Under the pieces are notes generated by a model that was given only the letters and a program-made list of their open reading frames with translations, searched no databases and had not been told where the DNA came from. The position numbers and the translations under genes are program-made. From Serendipita indica DSM 11827 (Eukaryota; Basidiomycota; Agaricomycetes; Sebacinales; Serendipitaceae), in assembly GCA_910890315.1 (NCBI GenBank), contig CAJVGD010000013.1, forward strand, positions 496,001-560,000: a stretch of DNA of 64,000 nucleotides, written 5' to 3'. Shown here piece after piece: positions 44,144 through 56,956 of the stretch. Numbering within the stretch: position 1 is the first letter of the stretch; each line of letters opens with the position of its first letter.

Positions 44144-46557
44144 ATGCAATCTTATCAGCATGCGCCCGTTTACACGCAATATCCAACAGAATTGCCGCCG
44201 ACTTTTCCAGTCGGAGCTCATCAGACGACTCCATTGGTCAATGTGACCGAACTCCAAGCCCATCTTCGTCTCCTTGGTGCAATCTCCAAACTCAAGTCTG
44301 ACGTCCAGAGCCAGAGTCAGGGCATCTCTGCACGGAGCAAGGACGTGGCTTGGGTTGTCTTCGTCAACCGTGCCGTATTTCGATTCTTTACATGGGCAGG
44401 CGCGTTGTGGGAGCGGTTCATACCAGGATTGGACGAGACGCTGGTGCCACCGCTCGACGTGCTGATGGTCTGGCATACGTATCTACTCGTACGAGACTTT
44501 ATCTATTTTATTACCGATTCTGACCTTTCGTAGAATCCTCGGGCGTACTTTGAAGACAGTCAGCGTATGGAATCAGTCTATGCGAATAACCTGCGCAATC
44601 TCGCGTATGTAAATGGTCTCCCAGATGGTCTCACGTCCTAATTCGGGTTCTCACAGTGAAATGCCACTGACATTGATCGCGTCCCTCATTAACGGCCGAA
44701 CTCTGGACCCTCTACCTCCTTCGGCGGAAAGACAGCGATTCTTCGAACGGACGACGGGACTTTCGTGGTATATGCCACTTTCCACTGGCTATACAGAAAC
44801 TCTTTCCGTCTTTTGCCCGTTCTGCAAGAATGTTAATCCCAGTGTGCGATGGGTGACAGACAGAGACACTGGTTATGCTCAAACGAAATTCATGCAGAGA
44901 TGTCAGTCTTGCTACAGGGACTTTAACAAAGTCGCTCTGGGCATACGACGCTTTGTAGACGAAGTATCGCTTCGAAGATCTGGCTGGGCAGTCTTCTTTT
45001 CGTGCGTACTTTGGTTGCTCTTGGAAGTCTTCTTACCTTATGTTAGTGAAACGTTGCTAGATCCACCCACAGGAAAGGTCGATCAGACAGCCGCGCAAAC
45101 GCTCATCGCAAAGGCATTCAAGGTTTGTCCGACTGGCATCATCATTTATGCATCTAAAGAAATATAGGCTTTGGATGATCAGTACGGAGTTTTGAAGCCT
45201 CTCCCAAGTCACAACGCGGCCGAGGAGGCGGACAAACTCGGTCAAGCGCTGAATTGGGATTTCGAGGTGCTCTGTGACCGCTTGCACGAAGGTGTCAGGC
45301 CAAATTCGACTCCTGATAGGAGCAAACGAAATCCTCGGTACGTTCGGTTTGTCAAGAAATACCCGGGTTTGACGTTGTCCCCAGGCTACAACGGCTCGCG
45401 GTTGCATATAGTAACCCCGGGATGGCATCCCTTGATCTTGTAGGCGCAGTTCTACGCCAAGGGTTATTCATTTCCAAGATGGACGAACTTGGCTGGACTC
45501 GGCCAGGACGGTTTGATTTGGTATCCGAATCCGCCCCGTTGGTGCGCTGCATTGCGCGTTATCATGCATTCCTGGACCTCATGACCGTGCACAACTCCAC
45601 GTTTTGTGTACCTACTTTGGTATGGGACGATTCGACTTATATTCACCGACGCTTACTTTCCCATAGGACATAGTGAGATTCCCTGGAATATGCAGTGTTC
45701 AAAGCTAAATCTCTTTAGGACCTGGCATGGCACACCCATCAACTGAAAAGTGTCAACTATCGGACGATTACGACCCAGTTTGTTGGAAGATTCCCTAACC
45801 ATGACGACAATGTCGAGCCAAACATCCTCTCAACTGCGTACGATATCACTGCTAAAGCCTGGAAGAAGCGCTTTGGAGTTCCGTATAGTATCTGTGGCTG
45901 CCTACCAGACGGTGATTCGGAGTCGCGTATCAGCAGATTCGCGTCAAAGATCTCAAGTGGCTTCAAGAAACGAGATGACAGCCCCGGCTCCCATGTGCCA
46001 CCAGTCAACAACAAACGACCAGACCTTGTGAACACAGACGAAGGCGAGGCAGACTCATCTCACCCGTCTGAACACACTATCAATTTCGGCAATCCAAGCG
46101 ATGCAGTCGCGTCAAGAAATCGGTTTGACAGGCAACGCAGAGCGGACAAGTGTGTTGCCAGTGCACACAAAGGCGCAGCGCGTGATCCATGGAGAGGGCT
46201 TCAAGCCGAGAGAAGTGAGAGACGCAAGAGAGAGGGACATAAGGAAGCATTTACAGATTCTCATTACTATGCGATGTATTACCCCTACTGGGGGGTCTCC
46301 GCTGCGATTCCACTCGGGTAGGCACCTTTTCTACTCTTCACCTCATTACATGACGAAACTGTCACTAGATTCTATGGTGGCTATGGCTACGGCATGGCTG
46401 GGGCGTGTGGCAGCGGGGGTGCGGGGGGTGGCTGCACGGGTTGTACTTCAGGTGCATGTGGATCTTCGTGCGGAGGTTCAGGATGTGGAGGATGTGGAGG
46501 AGGATGTGGCGTAAGTCCTGTGCGCGTGCAGATGTCTATACTGACACCTCTTTAGTA
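44144..46557 (+). CDS. Glycine-rich domain-containing protein (DUF1399 family)
   Basis: Ten exons (44144-44488, 44534-44604, 44657-45001, 45047-45122, 45168-45337, 45385-45619, 45667-45672, 45719-46317, 46369-46510, 46555-46557) give 663 residues. DUF1399 marks are PPLDVLMVWHTYLLNPRAYF in the first repeat and PTLDIDLAWHTHQLK in the second. The DI of the latter is encoded by a 6-base exon, GACATA. There is also a CPFCKN...CQSC zinc-like pair. The C-terminus is a Gly/Cys tail (CGSSCGGSGCGGCGGGCG). A last GTAAGT...TTTAG intron falls directly before the stop codon, so the final coding exon is just TAA. Plant members have stress and signalling roles; the fungal function is unknown. Confidence 0.85.
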
Positions 46558-46664
46558 AGGATGTTTATTTCATCTTACGCCAAATTCACGCAAATTCTCC
46601 GTGGGAATGCAATACCTATCTGCTATTTGCTCAAAGTGTACAGTTACTGGATAATCTATATATG

Positions 46665-48371
46665 CTAGTCGCGCCAGCGAGCTTCGCCACCCATCTCAGA
46701 CACGCTAGAACCTGAGACAGAGCGAGATCTAGATCTGGCTGAAAGAGCGGACGGGCGTGCTTGAAGCCCAGAGCTATACGCAGTTGGCCATTCCGGTGTG
46801 TTTGACGTTCGCCTAGACGCACTTCGCTCCAGACGCGATACACGAGTAAAGGCACTAGGACGACGAGATAATGCCGCAGATGTCGAGGTAAATTTGCCTG
46901 TACTCTGAGAATTCAACGTCTTGGATCGAACTGGAGAGGCGAAGGCGAGCTCGCATCCTTCGGTCGTGTCCCTTCTCGGAAGGCCTCTGCTCATTGACAT
47001 TCTGGCAGGTCGAAGAGCCATGGGTGTGAACACGTCATTGTACATTGGCATAGTCGAGCGACGAGAGGGTCCCGCAGAGCTGGATGGAGTCGTAGCCGCT
47101 GGTGTGCGTTGACCTGCGGCCTGTCTGGCTGCTTCTAGTGCGGAGCTCAGAGTACTTCGAAGGCTGATTGCCCACGTCGAGTGAATCGGATCTTTGGACG
47201 ATCGACGGGCGGGAAGTGCGCTTACAGGGGAACGAGTACGAGGTGTTGGAAGGATAGGGAAAGGTTCCTGTACATGTGGTCAGTACCTTCTGGGAAATAG
47301 TTGACAGCTTACCTGTGTAAGTGGAAATGGGCGCTGCATCCATGGATGGTCCAATCCTTGTCCTTCCAATGCTAGAAAGCGTGGGACATAATCTCTGGGG
47401 ACTCCAAAGTTCTCGTTTTGGCGTGGTATTGCGGCTGCATCTCGAGATTTGCGGAGGCCAAATGGAAGACCGGTGCCATTTGCTATTCGGAATGACGATG
47501 GATACGGCCCTTCGTGCTCTTGTAATGATCTATTACCAAGACCTTGCACCGTAAAGGATGGCGTCCGAGCCGCACCTGGAGATGGCAACTTGAATGCATT
47601 GCGCTCACCACATAGCTTCTCCCGAGATGCTTCAGACTCTTGCAAGTTGTCGAAAGGATTCCCAGTTGACTCGTTCTCTAGACCAAGACTAGCGAGGCGA
47701 TGGTTACGCTGTCGTCTTCGAGCGCGTACAATCCATGACGCCAAGGACCCCACTGCTGCGATGAAGACAACCCCAAGAAGGATGATCCCTGCAATGATGG
47801 GTGGGTTCCTGGATACTACGTCGCCATCTGAAGGAGATGAGGTCGAAGTACTGTCGCCAGTACGAGTGCTGGAAAGGGCACGATAGTGAGCCGTCAAGGA
47901 GTCCAAGGAAGGCCCTGTAGTAGACGAGCTGAGTGGACCAACCACAGTGCTCACTGAATCCGTCGGAAGGATCCGAGAATGGTCTTGTCGGGGGTGATTA
48001 GAATGGAACGGGATACAGAGGCAGGTCGCGGTGCCTGTATGTGATCGATAGGAAACGGGTTTTCTCTGTTTGTTTGGTCCTCCTGAGGCGCACTCGAAGT
48101 CGACGCAATGCTGGGAATAAGGACAGTTGAGCTCTGGAGTTCAGAGATTGGGCGACTCTGAAATGAATTCGTCGATGCGTTTATGCGTACTTCATATATT
48201 TGACTGCTGGAGGGCCGAGAAGCTGTGCGAGACGACTCCGCTGCAGGCGCAATTTCAGCAACAAAGGGTTGCGAGCTTGAAGATTGTAAACTGGAAGGAA
48301 GTATAGGCGCTTGATCCATGATTGCTCGTCTTAAAATGCCAGCTTTCTGATCGGACCGGCGTGCGTTCATG
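46665..48371 (-). CDS. Ser/Thr-rich single-pass membrane protein
   Basis: The minus-strand frames join as follows: a first exon from about 48371 (MNARRSDQKAGILRR), an uncertain intron near 48010-47950, a second exon to about 47310, then a clear GTAAGC...TACAG intron to the last exon, which stops at 46665. The N-terminal part is a long Ser/Thr/Gln-rich segment. One membrane helix follows (IIAGIILLGVVFIAAVGSLA), then a basic stop-transfer RARRRQRNHR and a Ser/Arg/Pro-rich cytoplasmic region of about 400 residues. The layout resembles fungal wall-sensor or mucin-like proteins, but no domain confirms that. No signal peptide was found, so the true 5' exon may be missed. It is head to head with the Kar5 homologue, about 180 bases apart. 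Confidence 0.6.
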
Positions 48372-48548
48372 ATCCTTGTCTGCTGAAAGCCAACGCGCCG
48401 AGCTGAGTGCGCAAATATTCCACCAGAGCGATTATAAAAGGATTTATAGGAATATAACAGACGCTCCAGGCGTAATTTGTCAAGGGGACGATCCAGCGTT
48501 GGAATGAACGAAGACAAGTTGTGAGTGCCAACCTTGGACCCGACCATG

Positions 48549-50870
48549 TCCACTGTGCCATTCTTTCGATTGATTATACTGCATTTTATTCTATTTAGCT
48601 GCTCTTGTGCTCTCAGATGGCCATTTCAACCATCGAGTCGCGCGTCCAAACGCATCCCGGAACTCGCTGCTTCCCAAGAGTTGAAAGTCGACGGTACCCG
48701 AAACAAATGCAAGTTATTTGCGCCTCTAAACATTAGTAGATCTCACGATGACGGATGTCGAGAAAAGAATGCTCTTTCGCTCCATAGGTCAGCGCGTAAG
48801 ACAATTCGAAGGCACCACTTATTCTGCTCTGAAGATACACTTTCTTCCTATAAAACTGGCTCCGGTTGCTTCTACGATGCGAGCATGGACCTGAGTAAGC
48901 GGTGTGACGAGCTTGAAAGCAACCAAGAAGGTCGAGTTCTGGGTGAGTCCGCTTAGTGGCACGTCGCCCTCGCTCATTGTTGTAGCGGCAATCCGATTCA
49001 CTCTCTGCGAACTTGAAACTGCAGACTTCTTAAAGCCACCAGCCGAGTGTGAACAATACATTCGTCGCGACACAAGAGGATTAAGCCACTGTGTCGAGTA
49101 ATGCCCTCTCTCCTGGGCTTCAAATTTGTCTTGAGCAACCTCTAGAGCACTACATCGAAGCCCTCAGTTCTGGTCCTCTTACTCTGGCTATCTTCGTGAG
49201 ATCCGTGAGTCCCCTTAATTCTTTCCCCCATCCAGCTGATGGTTCCCGACAGCTCAATTATGCACCGCCTACCGAAGATTGCATGATATCGGTAATGCCC
49301 TAGCTATCCTCTCTTGCTCCAGCCCACAGGTGAACAGACACTGCGAAAGGGTTGTACCACAATGCAACGCAGGAAAAGATATATCTCCTTCATTTGCTGC
49401 AGCAAAGGGAATTAATATATCAGGAACAGCAAAGGCAACTAATTGCTAACCTGAACGTGGGTTTCACTCGTCGTACTTTTGTGGGCACTGATAACAGATA
49501 GAACCTCGGGGAAGTAGAGACGAAGCTGAAGCAGTCTGCCACTATGTTTGGTATCAAAGGAGATACTGTGTTGTCTAATTTCGAGACGATGCTTCATCAG
49601 GTAGGTCACTTTTATGGCAACACGCAGTCTCTGACTCTCCGAAGGCGAAAAGACATGTTTTCGATCTTCACTCTCAGCTATCGACGACCATCACCGAGCA
49701 GACTCGTATACACGGGGACCAGGTCGGTATGTCTGGTCCAGCTAGAAGTTAACTGACCATCTTGTAGCTCTCACGGCTCGTGAGAAGAACAGAGAATGAG
49801 GTAATATACCTTCATTCTTCTCAAAATGCTGATTGCAGTAGCACGAGGCGGTGCTTCATACACTCCTTCACGACACCTCAACGGCTATTGGGACAATCGT
49901 CAAAGCCCTTCATGATATATCCGATAAATCTGATATGCTTGCTCTTTCCATGGTAAACCATTTGTACCTATCTCAGCCAACTCTAAGCAACAACCAGGAA
50001 ACGACACAAGGCGAATGGCGAAAGCTTGATGAAAGTACGATGACCCTTGGGAACGTAGGCTTCTTCCGTGCCATCTTCTATGTTGTTCTCATCCATGATA
50101 GGTGATAGTGTCTCTCACAAATACTGTCGAGCAGGTCTCACATGATTTAGAGAGACAATCTGTAATGGTCCATGAGATGACTGTGAGCGATACTACCGCA
50201 TATATTTTTACTCACAGTCTTTAGGTGCATCAAGAGAACTTCTCTAAGTACATGCATGGAATAGAGATGGCGATGTCCCAAATGATGACGGTCATCTACG
50301 GTCACATCGAGAATGTCACCCATGCATCTACAGCAGCTCAACTTCGTCTCTCACAAAACAAGCATGGAGGCTTGAATCTACGCCTTGTTCTCGAAGCTGC
50401 CCAACTTATCTGGATGTCGGATTGGAGCGAGTAGTATTCCGATTCTGATAATCGTGTAACTGACATGATGCAACAGCCCCTCAAACAATGCTTCTACCCA
50501 TCTGGCATGCAGCTCGAGCATCTGTTCTCCTTGCTGGTAGCATATTCTCTTCTATATGGCTGACTCTTTCCATAGTCCGTGTAGGTGAATTCTCTTAGTG
50601 AGCCCAGGCTGACCCTATCGGCAAAAGCGCGTCGTGATAGTCTTTCGGAAATGCATTTCTCGCCTCAGAGCTCTCCCGAAATCACGTTCATTCCCTGCTC
50701 AATTGATGGAAAATTCTGTTGATCAAAGCAAGATTCGACGGGTTGCGTTTCTTCCTCTGGTGGAAAGACGCCGCCGTGAGCTCCCGGTAGTTCATGGGAT
50801 AAAATCAAACAGGAGACTGTCTCGAGCAATTTCAGAGCCTCCACCAAAGAGTTTGTCGCTTACACGATGA
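48549..50870 (+). CDS. KAR5: Nuclear fusion protein, Kar5/Tht1 family
   Basis: Many short exons. The signal sequence candidate MSTVPFFRLIILHFILFSCS starts at 48549. The family core is read across introns: SGCFYDASMDLSKRCDELES, then AAIRFTLCELETADFLKPP, ECEQYI, ALHRSPQFWSSYSGYLREI, PQLCTAYRRLHDIDTAK and YHNATQEK. A coiled-coil ER/nuclear-envelope lumenal region follows (LLQQRELIYQEQQRQL, NLGEVETKLKQS). The C-terminal exons after 50230 are less certain; the basic tail ending near 50870 (RRLSRAISEPPPKSLSL) probably belongs. Kar5 proteins are needed for nuclear membrane fusion during karyogamy, so this is a sexual-cycle gene. Exon choice in 49930-50230 is unclear. Confidence 0.8.
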
Positions 50871-51006
50871 CCAGCAAATCTTCCCTCTTGTAATTACTCT
50901 CTTGGACGCTCGAAGACTAAACTATATATTGATTGGCATAACGTTTGACCGAGATTATACAAATAGTATGTTAGATATGAACATCTATGTCGGTCGGGAA
51001 TCGTGT

Positions 51007-52261
51007 TTAGGCTACATTGGTAATGGCGGGTAACTCGAGCTGTTGCATCAACAACAGAGGTGGCAAGTGAGAGAACCGAGACGGAAGAGAGGCAAAACCC
51101 CAAATTATGGTGACAATGCTTTCAATACCGAAGATAGGGATCCAAAAGGCGGCCTTGGACATATACTATGCCACTCGTCAGCATCGAATAGAATCGAAAG
51201 AGGCATACGTACCCAAGGTAGATCTAAACTGCCTGGATTCGGTGTATAATAGATTTGAGCGACGCGGATGGCCTGTTCCAAAGTGAGGAGACAGGCAGGA
51301 ACGACAATAACCGCAGCGTTCTCCAAGATCCCTGCAAGGCTAATTGGGGTCGGACCGACACCGCTTGTTGGCCAGTGTGGGTTGGAATGGAGTGACGCTT
51401 CGTCGGTCTTCTCCTTTTGTTTTGGCAACATAGGTCTGTCTGTGAGCGTGCCATTGACGCTAGCGGCCCGAGAGCTCTCGACAGAAAACGGTGCAGATGA
51501 CTGCACTGGCGCATGCCTCGCCTTTTCTTCCACGTCGTTGAGCAACGGGAGAGAGCGTTCCAACTTGCGAAGAACGAGAACGAGTATGACCACTGGGATG
51601 GGAAGGAAAGCAAGAACCACGAAAAAGATCGAACAGACGATTCGAATGTCACGATCTATTGAGAGCACGTGTGGGTCGGTGGCAACATAAGTTTGGATGA
51701 TGGCGAATATGACTAGTAAGAGTCAGCGATGTGTTTTCGACGATAGGGTGTTTACAAACCAATGGCGACGAGAGGATCAACCATGTATGCTGTGCCCGTG
51801 AGAGCATACTTGACCACCTTGGAGTGACGGGGGTGCAGTTGACAGAAGAAGCGCCTGCTCATTTGAATATTCACGACAAGCTGTAGTCGAAAGAGCCAAT
51901 CAGCACGTTTAGTTGTGTAAGAGAGTTGTTTGCCCTACCAGAATCGCGACCCCAGCAGAGAGGAGAATCTGAGTGATGCATCCCAATGCCTTGTTGTGTA
52001 GATCGTTCTTGAGTGCAATGCGCGTCCCAATAGCTAGGATACGCAAGACGCAGAATGCGAGCAAAGCCAGTGTCCAGAAGAATTGGTATCCGTGGGTGAG
52101 CAATGGTCGGACGTGGAGCCCAATGCCAACAAGGGCAAAGACTGCAATGAATATAGATCCAGCGATGACACTGTTGCAAGGTGAGTGGGCAAGGAAGTCG
52201 TACAAGAGGGGACGCACTCGTCGTGGTCAGGAAGACCGCCAGCAGAGTAGGGACTAGCCAT
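51007..52261 (-). CDS. Seven-helix membrane protein, paralogue 3
   Basis: Third member of the family at 34-37 kb. It starts MASPYSAGGLPDHDE at 52261, with an intron right after. Helices include VIAGSIFIAVFALVGIGLHV, FFWTLALLAFCVLRILAI, CSIFFVVLAFLPIPVVILVL and NAAVIVVPACLLTLEQAI. The family marks VVNIQMSRRFFCQLHPRH, HVLSIDRDIR and YMSKAAFWIPIFGIESI are kept. It has the last intron that paralogue 2 lacks. The C-terminus extends about 15 residues past the conserved RFSHL with PPLLLMQQLELPAITNVA. It is separated from the other two by about 14 kb of unrelated conserved genes, so the pair and the single copy are not one tandem block. Confidence 0.75.
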
Positions 52262-52716
52262 GAAGCAATCCGAAAGGTGAAACGATAGACAATCGAGGCA
52301 TGCATGGGTCTGCTTTTATAGCCAGCTTGGTAAAGGTCGTGCTCCGGCGGCCTTGTAATCACAGACACTTTCTGTGAAAGTTCACATGTATACGCGCGCT
52401 GTGGCTGTTGGCCCCTCTCGGCGCGACATGGACTTGACGCCAAAGGACCGGTGCGATGTTAATTGTATCGCCGCAAAGGCGCCCGTCGTGCCGGGCCACA
52501 ATCGTAACTCCCGTCCTCTGCGGCATTCGACTGGACTCATGTGGAATACTGCCACAAAAGATAAATGGGTAGGACTCAAGATTGAGAGGCGATGATCTGT
52601 TGATGTCAGCCGAATTGTCTGGATGGAGCCGGGACATTGGCAAGTATGATTTGGTCGAGCCTGTAATTTGCAAAGGAAATAAGTGTATACAAGATGATAA
52701 AGATCCTCTCAGGTGA
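52262..52716. other. Spacer between paralogue 3 and the flippase gene
   Basis: Promoter side of paralogue 3 and 3' side of the flippase gene. Frames here do not join to anything recognisable. Confidence 0.45.
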
Positions 52717-55700
52717 TTAAACAAGTTTACTGTACACCGCGGGGGAGATGCGAGCCTTGACAAGTTTGATGATGTAGAGAGGGACGGAACTGACGGCCAC
52801 AAGGACTGCCACCTTCCATGCGAACCGAACCGACAATACAAAGGTGAGGTCTAGAGTTCTTGTCAGTGATCGTTATATGGCATCAGGCGGATACGTACCG
52901 AAAAATTGAGGCAGGAACACCATGCTTATGGCGTACACGAAAAGAGTGACGACCTCAGAGATGATCATATAAACATGCCTGAGAGTTTTGAGACGGAGAG
53001 GACGGAGAGAGAGCGCTGACATACCATGTGGTAATCTCTAGAGCGACCATGATAAGTTCGTTCAGAATCAAGGCAGTGAACGAAATCGCGACGATGTTTA
53101 GGAACTCATTCTCGAAGAGCACGAGCGACATGATCATGATTGCTCCGCCTGTGAATCTGGTCAGACACAAGGAAATGCGGTGCATCGGATCGCTGACCTT
53201 GATAGACGCTGATGAGCAGCCATGAGAAGAAAGTCTTGAAGGAGAGTTGTCGGCCCTACATAGGAATTAGAAGTGGAACGGAGCCAACATAACAGCGGAC
53301 GAACCTTTGTCAATTCCTTGTAGAGTTCTGGATACAGGAGTGCCAAGTCTTCGCTCACATCTCGATCCAGCACCAAGGAGAAGACAGGAGCCATCGTGTA
53401 GACGGTCGCATAGCCGACCATGAGCCATCCCTGGTAGACCGCGATAGGCGCGAAATAGAAGATTGCTGAGAATACGGCTTGAATGATCGAAATGATAAGA
53501 CCTCGGTGGATGACGAATTGGGCAAGCTTCGCGGAACGACGGTACGAGTTCCGGCCATGCCACATTAGTAGTTTAGTGAGGAAGCTAAATTGCGTCACAG
53601 AAAAGTCTGCTGCGAGTGACGCTTGTTTTCCTTCTTTGCCGACAATACCAACCCCTGAAATCACACTCCGGTTAATCGGATGACCGACGCTAACATGAAA
53701 TCACACATACCGACATCAGCCGCTTGAATCATACTAACATCGTTTCCTCCATCACCAATACAGCATACTCGTTTCTTGGTATATTCGCGAATCAGCCGTG
53801 CTACGTCTGCCTTTTGCGTCGGTGAACATCGGCAGGCGACAACAGCGGAAAGCTTGGTCGAGATTTCGATAAATTCGTTTCGGAACGTGTTGAGACAGAG
53901 CTAGGAGCCGATATGAGCGGAGGGAATATTCAAAATGCTTTCCTTACCTGCAGGGACTCTCCATCAATCACGAGGCAGCAGTCCAGTTTTGATTGTAGAA
54001 ATTCCAGCTGTTCCCGAGCGGCGTCACTGGTTTTCACTACCCAGAGGTTAAGTTATGACGAATCACAATCATGTATGACGCACGTTTCTGAACTTGATGA
54101 ATGTACTGATTTCTTGCCACCAGTTTGGTCGAAATGGCGATGCAGGTCGCAGTCTCGACTTTGTCCCCTGTAAGCATCCAGATCTTGATTCCGGCATTTC
54201 TCAACAGCTCGAGTGTCGACTTGACGCCTTCCTGTAGCTTGTCCTCTACACCGGTGACTCCAAGTAGTTCCAAGTCGAGCTCTAAGTGCTCAGCCACCAC
54301 CTTGTTCATCGCTTCGTTACGACCTTCGAGACGAATGCTGGCCTCGTGGTGCTTCTCCTTGAAGAGCATGTAGGCCTCTTCACTGAGTTTCTTCCTGCCC
54401 ACAACCAAGGTACGAAGTCCTTCACGGGCCATGTTTGCGCATTCTTCCTCGAGCCAGTCGTTTCGTTGAACAATCTTGGCCATGACAACATCAGCTCCTT
54501 TCTGCAGGAACATGATTTCGCCAGACTGCATATCACGAACAACGATGCCCATCCGTTTAGATTCCGAGGTGAAAGGGAATAGCTCGAGAACTTCGAAAGA
54601 GATTGTCGTCGACTGAGGGGTTTGCAGCTCGATCTTGGTTCGGTCGCGAAACGTCAGTCGCAGCCCGACGGATTCGGTCCATTTGACAATGGCGACTTCA
54701 TCAGGCGAAGATGCTTGGTACGTAACAGTCCCATCATCGTTGGTAACCGGTGTAACCTGTACGAGATTAAAAAAACACGGGGCTGACGAGCACACTTACA
54801 TTGTGGCAGAGGGCCAGACTGAGGACTACATCACGAACACGAGACGAAATGTCTCGACGGCCTCGCGTTGCCAATTGAGCACCAGTAATGGTGCTTACAC
54901 GTTGCATCACTATGATGGTTCAGCAAAGGCAGCTTACATGCAAATTCACTCACTTTGTTCTGCAGTGACACCAAACGCAGTAGCTAGCTGATGTGCTATT
55001 TCGTCCATGGAGTCTGAGCCATAAGACATTGTTCCCATGTGAAGCTTCTTCAGCTCCATCTCTGGTGAAATTTAGCTGGTATGAAGGCGAGGTCTGGGTG
55101 CTCACCGTTTTGCGTCAGAGTACCAGTTTTATCGCTCAACAAATACTCGATGCGACCAAGCTCCTCTGGGAGAGTGCTTGTTCGTACGATTGTGTCTGGA
55201 ATTTCTGGGTCGTTCATGATTTGATGAGCGTACACTGTCTTGCCCATGTCAAGGTTGACACGCAAACTGTTTCCTGTTGAGCCACATAGCCCGAGATATT
55301 GAGGAGACTGACCTGATCGGAATAATTGAGGAGAAAAGGATGAGGAAGCGGAAGACGTAAATCCACCATTGCCCTCTGAAGCCGTTGAGGGCGACCAGTA
55401 CAATCGAGAGCGCAAACGTCACTGCGCAAAGGATCTATAAATGGATGAGCGATCCAAGCACTGTGCAAGAGCTGATTGACCTTTGCTAGCCTGTTGATCT
55501 CAAGGTCCAACAACCCAACCTTGGTTTCGGGATGGCTGGTATTCATCACCGCTCTCGTCTCCGAGCCAGTATAAATCACAAATCCCACAGCTGTACCGGC
55601 GGCGAGCACGGTATTAGCCCAGAGAACATTCTCCACCGACAGTGGCTCAACCTTTGGTACCATTGGCAATTCCGAATCGTTTGCTCCGGATCGATGTATA

Positions 55701-56799
55701 GAGAATGTGCCAATGAAAGAGTGAATATCCTTGATTGGGGCATCGGCTGTCCGTATTTTAGTAGTGATACTAGGCACAGAGTGTCGGACAAACCGTAAAT
55801 TTCCGCGTCCAATGTCAGGAGGTCTCGATCACTGGCAAGCTTTTGACACGAGGGGACCGCAACCTTGAGCTTCCAATCAGTTTCACCGTCCAGTTGATCA
55901 GTACGGATGAAGCAGGTTCCACTGCTTTCACTAGTTCGAAGTAGCACGACGTCTGCGGGTATACGTTGATTCTTCTCCAGAACCAACAAATCTCCGACAC
56001 GTAACTTGGACGATGGGATGGCCCTTGTCGGTGGCGCGTCGGATGAGTCTGCCGTTGCTGGCTCCAGAATCAAGTACTTTGCAGAGTTGGCCTCTTGATC
56101 GCGCAGATGTCGCTTGTAGTCGTCGTACGCTTCCTTGCCCATCGTGACTGCGAGTACAAATGCTAGAGGAGCGATGTACGTCGCAATATATCCAATCTTG
56201 AGTGCCGGTATAAACTGAGACAGTGCTACGAGCAGGAAGTACAAGTTGAAAAAGAACTTGAACTGCTCGTAGAACACTATCGGTAGGAAGGTGAAGACGT
56301 TGTATTTCTGGTTCCGGACGACATTGGCCGGAAACTTGTTCTGGAGCTTTTCTATAGTACGCTGAGAATATGGATGACCGAATAATATGAGTGGAACGTG
56401 CCTGGTGGACGAAATGGTACAGTTCGTGACTTGTCCTTGCCGCTCTGTTGGCGCACCGGAGTCGGGCGCTGATCACAGTATCAGCAATCCCTTCCAGATC
56501 ATTATAATTTGAGATACCTTTGGTGGCTCACTTGGAGGTAACTGCCCGCCGGCCTCTGCGTCCTCTGGGTCATCCGCGTAATGCTCGTCAAACTCATCGC
56601 CGTGGAGAAGATTCACTTCATCCTCTGGATCATCAGAGTATTTTGCTCTGCCTTTTCCCTTCTTATTGTACGCTCTCGTTGCCCTGCCGTTGGAAGCCAT
56701 GCCAGGTCGCTCGCTCGCTGGTGCTTCCGTGTCTTCCGACTGCAGCTGCTGGTATCCCTTCTTGCTCTTGTTGCGCAGCTTCGAGAGCTCCAAGTCCAT
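52717..56799 (-). CDS. NEO1: P4-type phospholipid flippase, Neo1 subgroup
   Basis: The start is taken at 56799 ([19 protein letters not shown]); an in-frame ATG lies 7 codons earlier. About ten exons run to the stop at 52717. P4-ATPase parts in order: [20 protein letters not shown]; the actuator [32 protein letters not shown] with the phosphorylated Asp; [14 protein letters not shown]; the nucleotide-site Lys in [24 protein letters not shown]; and [13 protein letters not shown]-terminal helices then follow to [10 protein letters not shown]. The first-helix wording and the absence of a long N-terminal extension place it with Neo1/ATP9, which moves aminophospholipids to the cytosolic leaflet in Golgi and endosomes. 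All key residues are present. Confidence 0.93.
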
Positions 56800-56956
56800 A
56801 CAACGAGGGACGGCGTGCAAGTATGCCCAAAGTCTGGACGGGACAGAGTCGAAGATGCAAAATTGGCCTCCACAAATACAGTCAATGGCCGGAAAAGCCT
56901 TTATGGTTCATTCATATTATTTAAACGTATTTTACTTTCAAATCAAAAGTACATCA

